Origin: CBDFGN01 sp965247065
Lineage (GTDB): Bacteria; Bacteroidota; Bacteroidia; Cytophagales; Cyclobacteriaceae
Assembly (NCBI GenBank): GCA_965247065.1
Contig: CBDFGN010000006.1
Location: forward strand, 2,108,001 to 2,172,000
Direction of reading: 5' to 3'
DNA length: 64,000 nt
Both the position numbers and the translations under genes were made by a program. The notes below the pieces were generated by a model. It was not told the DNA's origin, did not search any database, and was given only the letters and a program-made list of their open reading frames with translations. Position 1 is the first letter of the stretch. The number at the start of each line of letters is the position of its first letter. Positions 61,746-64,000 of this stretch are shown here, piece after piece.

Positions 61746-62732
61746 TATGCTAGTCCGCAATCGTACCACTAAACTGAGCTAAAGACAAGATTATCAAACA
61801 GATTGGTTGAATACCTTCGATTGAGCTTATAACAGAACTCATCCAAATAGTACTGAAGGTACTTTTCTTTGATAACATGATAAATGCCCAGCAGGGTCCG
61901 CTTTGCATTTGCAATGGCTATGTGTACCCATTTGAGTTCATCGGCACCCTCCCAGGAGGATTTAAAACTCACGTGAACATCTACCAGGCTTTTCAAATCC
62001 ACATAACCGGTGGATTGATCAGTGAACAAAACGCTGGCAGGATCAATGGCTTGGCTGACGACCTGCTGAATCGCCTCCTTGCTTTCTGAACGGTGAGCCT
62101 TCATCTTGAACTGCCCACAGAAATGCTCTGTGCGTCCGTCGATTTCCAATGGAAAGGATTCCGCCATTACAGTTACTTTTGATTTCTTTTGGCTTCCTTT
62201 GCCCCGTTTAAGCCTTTTCTTAACCCGTTTGGACGTACCGGTGGCGAAATAGGCATCGTCCAGTTCTACCATCCCGGCAAGTGTTTGAGTCCCATCGGCC
62301 TTTCCCATGGCTGCTCGTATTTTGCGCATCATCAACCAAATCGGCTCATAGCGTTTGTGGCCCAGTTGTCTTCTGACTTCATGGGCAGAAAACCCTTTCT
62401 TAGTGGAGCTCATCAGGTGAAAGGCTATGTACCAATACCAAAATGGAAGTTTGCTGCTCTGCAGTACAGTACCGCTTCGAAGGGTAGTCCTAAAACCGCA
62501 TTGCTTGCACTGAAACTGCTCTTTTCCGGAAAGCCAATAATGCGAAGGGTGACTGCATTTCTTGCAGATAATCCCTTTCCTGATCCGATACTCGCGAAAA
62601 TGATCACGGCACATCTGTTCATTGGGAAACCGTTTAATAAATTCTACAAGGTTCATGGCTATGTTTTTTTCAACAAGGTCGCCAAGCCCTCTGACAGCTT
62701 ATGTCAATTGGGTATCTTTACGGACTAGCAGA
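61746..62732 (-). mobile_element. IS1595-family insertion sequence, copy 3, nested in IS982
   Basis: Same 987-bp unit as copies 1 and 2, with TATGCTAGTCCGC and TCTGCTAGTCCGT ends. The 8-bp target duplication TTTTAAAA is on both sides, inside the IS982 transposase gene. Confidence 0.95.
61769..62656 (-). CDS. IS1595-family (ISXO2-like) transposase, copy 3
   Basis: The 295-residue translation is the same as that of the other two copies. Motifs: zinc ribbon CKKC...CKQC, ELDDAYF, FTDQSTGYVDL. Its insertion must be younger than the IS982 copy it interrupts. Confidence 0.95.
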   Translation of the reverse strand: MNLVEFIKRFPNEQMCRDHFREYRIRKGIICKKCSHPSHYWLSGKEQFQCKQCGFRTTLRSGTVLQSSKLPFWYWYIAFHLMSSTKKGFSAHEVRRQLGHKRYEPIWLMMRKIRAAMGKADGTQTLAGMVELDDAYFATGTSKRVKKRLKRGKGSQKKSKVTVMAESFPLEIDGRTEHFCGQFKMKAHRSESKEAIQQVVSQAIDPASVLFTDQSTGYVDLKSLVDVHVSFKSSWEGADELKWVHIAIANAKRTLLGIYHVIKEKYLQYYLDEFCYKLNRRYSTNLFDNLVFSSV

Positions 62733-63042
62733 TTTTAAAAAGCCAGTTTTCACTATCCAACGACGTGTATTCAGCAGTCAAGGCAAGGCTAACTACCCTC
62801 TAAATCAGTAAATAAAGATGGTATTCCTGGTTTTTGGATATTCCCACTTTCATTAATGATGCTTAATTCAAGTGATTGGATTGTTTGGAGAATCTTATCG
62901 AAATTACTTTTAATGTTGTGCATGGGCCAGTTCAGTTTATTGGTTTGTGGATACTCTAATTTACTGATAATCAGGCTTATGCACACTTTTTATTGCCCCT
63001 AATTAATTAGCACAACGGGTTATTTTTGATAAACTATTATAC

Positions 63043-63551
63043 TTAGAACCAGCAGACATCAATCTTAAGATGTCGCGCCAGGCATTCCAATTGCTTGCCC
63101 ACCTTGCCTGGAACGGCAATACAATGATGGCTGAAACCTAGGTGCATCAAATTCTCGAAATATTGTCTTACAGGCTTTTCCACTTTCACTACCATAGTAC
63201 ATTCATTGATTTTCATTGGCGGTGTATCCAGCAACTCTCCTTCGCCTAATCAAGCAAACGCCAACCAAAAGTATCCTGGATTGCATGTGCCATTGTAATG
63301 GGGCCGGGCGGATAAGAAGCTTCAAGGCCAAGGTAGCAGGAAGCATTGGCTTTGGCTTCAATCAGATGTTGTCCAAGCAATACCAAAGCATTGAGTTTGT
63401 AACGTTCAATCAAATCCTGTAAAGCAATACCAAAGCTTGCTGATCGCATGATATCCCCATCATTTTTTAAGCTTTTTATCCTGTTGTATTTCGCCGAACT
63501 GAGTGTAATGATCTTATAAAATATCCTCATTTTGAAACCTTTAAATATCAC
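63043..63551 (-). pseudogene. Third fucose/arabinose isomerase-like gene, rearranged fragment
   Basis: Two pieces of a close relative of the 47815-49299 protein. The first (63551 down) reads DIMRSASFGIALQDLIERYK and LNALVLLGQHLIEAKANASC, then jumps directly to EASYPPGPITMAHAIQD, skipping about 100 residues including the active-site Glu. After a frameshift near 63240, the second reads PMKINECTMVVKVEKPVRQY, FENLMHLGFSHHCIAVPGKV and CLARHLKIDVCWF. The N-terminal half is absent. The relationship to the intact copy is close (roughly four of five residues agree), so a gene duplication was followed by decay. Confidence 0.85.
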
Positions 63552-64000
63552 TGACCGACTAAATGAAAGACATAAGAGCCTGAGCCAATATCAAATGTTA
63601 TGTAATCATTGGTTTCAATACCTCCAGCGATACCGATAACACCCGCTACAAATTTCGCCGACTTCCAAATATTTTTTTCACTTTCAGTAACTGTAATTTT
63701 ATTAAGCCCCAATTTAGGCACCCATACTTTACCGGTCGTGTTTACTGGAATTGTTACATAAAGTTTAAAGGATTGTTCTCCCTTTTCCCAATTTGATTCA
63801 ATCAAACCATATACCGATTTAAAAGATGCCTTGGCATATGTTAAATCGTCGACAATACAGGGTTTTATTCTGATTTCTTTAAATCCCGGAGCCAAATGGG
63901 AAATCCCTGCGAGATCTTTATAAAAGAATTTTTCGACACTTCCAAACATTTTCATGTTATAGCTCAGTTGTGGTTCTGATTCACCTTCCCACGATTCCCA
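63548..64000 (-). CDS. GH78 alpha-L-rhamnosidase, C-terminal end, cut by the right window edge
   Basis: The open frame continues from the edge (WESWEGESEPQLSYNMKMFG) through GSVEKFFYKDLAGISHLAPG, FKEIRIKPCIVDDLTYAKAS and FKSVYGLIESNWEKGEQSFK to LYVTIPVNTTGKVWVPK. This is the end of the catalytic (alpha/alpha)6 barrel and the C-terminal beta-sandwich of family 78 rhamnosidases. Such enzymes cleave terminal alpha-L-rhamnose. Its stop overlaps the isomerase fragment by a few bases. About 150 of 700-1000 residues are visible, so completeness of the rest is unknown. Confidence 0.9.
   Translation of the reverse strand, partial: WESWEGESEPQLSYNMKMFGSVEKFFYKDLAGISHLAPGFKEIRIKPCIVDDLTYAKASFKSVYGLIESNWEKGEQSFKLYVTIPVNTTGKVWVPKLGLNKITVTESEKNIWKSAKFVAGVIGIAGGIETNDYITFDIGSGSYVFHLVGQ

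Larger units (their letters stand above)
61020..62923 (-). pseudogene. IS982-family transposase, broken by IS1595 and by frameshifts
   Basis: Reading from ATG near 62923 gives MHNIKSNFDKILQTIQSLEL and LFTDLE, then a frameshift, then SLALTAEYTSLDSENWLFKK, where the IS1595 copy sits. Beyond it come IKSDYQSDFPYLIDRTRYNR, then two more frameshifts near 61600 and 61570, the DDE part EYFIVDSMPLEV, YFYGYKLQGVCSANGIFHSI, DCVLIGDKGYLSS, and the tail RVETLFSQLCDQFMIRRNYA to the stop at 61020. Residue order matches a full IS982 transposase of about 290 residues, so all its parts are present but at least three single-base shifts have destroyed it. Confidence 0.8.
61006..63020 (-). mobile_element. IS982-family insertion sequence, interrupted by IS1595 copy 3
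   Basis: The ends ACCCGTTGTGCTAGTTAATT (61006-61025) and AATTAATTAGCACAACGGGT (63001-63020) form a near-perfect 20-bp inverted repeat (one mismatch). ATTTTTG stands on both sides and may be the target duplication. Inside is one transposase gene split by the 987-bp IS1595 copy (61746-62732). Without it the element is about 1.0 kb, normal for the family. Confidence 0.85.

Overview
The window reads as DNA of a Bacteroidota bacterium, most likely a marine or polysaccharide-degrading member of the Cytophagales/Flammeovirga type. The evidence is a SusC/SusD pair, lipoprotein signals of the Bacteroidota style, a RhaEW-type rhamnose pathway, a sulfatase, and DUF1549/DUF1501 proteins. Many reading frames are broken, and mobile elements are dense. 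From sequence alone I cannot decide between chromosome and large plasmid. A Rep_3 replication initiator with iteron-like repeats at 3.3-4.4 kb shows that at least part of the window derives from a plasmid.

Region 1 (1-13 kb), accessory: a partial IS982 element at the left edge, a small coiled-coil membrane protein, an IS200/IS605-like relic, a lipoprotein built of 20-residue repeats, the Rep_3 initiator, a metallophosphoesterase fused to a STAND-like P-loop NTPase (candidate defence protein), a RES-Xre toxin-antitoxin pair, a membrane histidine kinase, and a decayed RND transporter / LolA-like / porin operon in which all three genes are damaged.

Region 2 (13-25 kb), mobile: a co-directional run of small accessory genes (DnaJ-like, DUF6876-like, coiled-coil, HTH-like, unknown). 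Next comes a complete recombinase-in-trio (RIT) element with 33-bp inverted ends. On each side it abuts the 5' part of a different radC-like gene, both cut at the same codon of the JAB active-site motif. Beyond it lie an IS110 remnant, the 3' part of a tRNA-Met gene acting as a probable attachment site, two Bacteroidota-type tyrosine recombinases, 20-bp iteron-like repeats and an excisionase-like HTH protein.

Region 3 (25-64 kb), carbohydrate catabolism cut up by insertion sequences. Intact genes: a DUF1549/DUF1553 cytochrome-type lipoprotein with its DUF1501 partner; rhamnose aldolase-dehydrogenase, isomerase and kinase; GH106 rhamnosidase; polysaccharide deacetylase; two fucose/arabinose-isomerase-like proteins; a formylglycine sulfatase; SusC/SusD; the rhamnose transporter RhaT; and the C-terminal end of a GH78 rhamnosidase. 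Together these fit uptake and breakdown of a sulfated, rhamnose-containing glycan of ulvan type; the substrate is inferred. Broken genes in the same stretch: NCS1-like permease, lactate-dehydrogenase-like enzyme, both halves of an AraC regulator, FG-GAP protein, caspase-like protein, a second rhaT, GH32, and a third isomerase copy. Three sequence-matched IS1595-family copies (987 bp each, each with its own 8-9 bp target duplication), one IS630 copy inside an AraC gene, and an IS982 copy that itself holds an IS1595 copy account for part of the damage.
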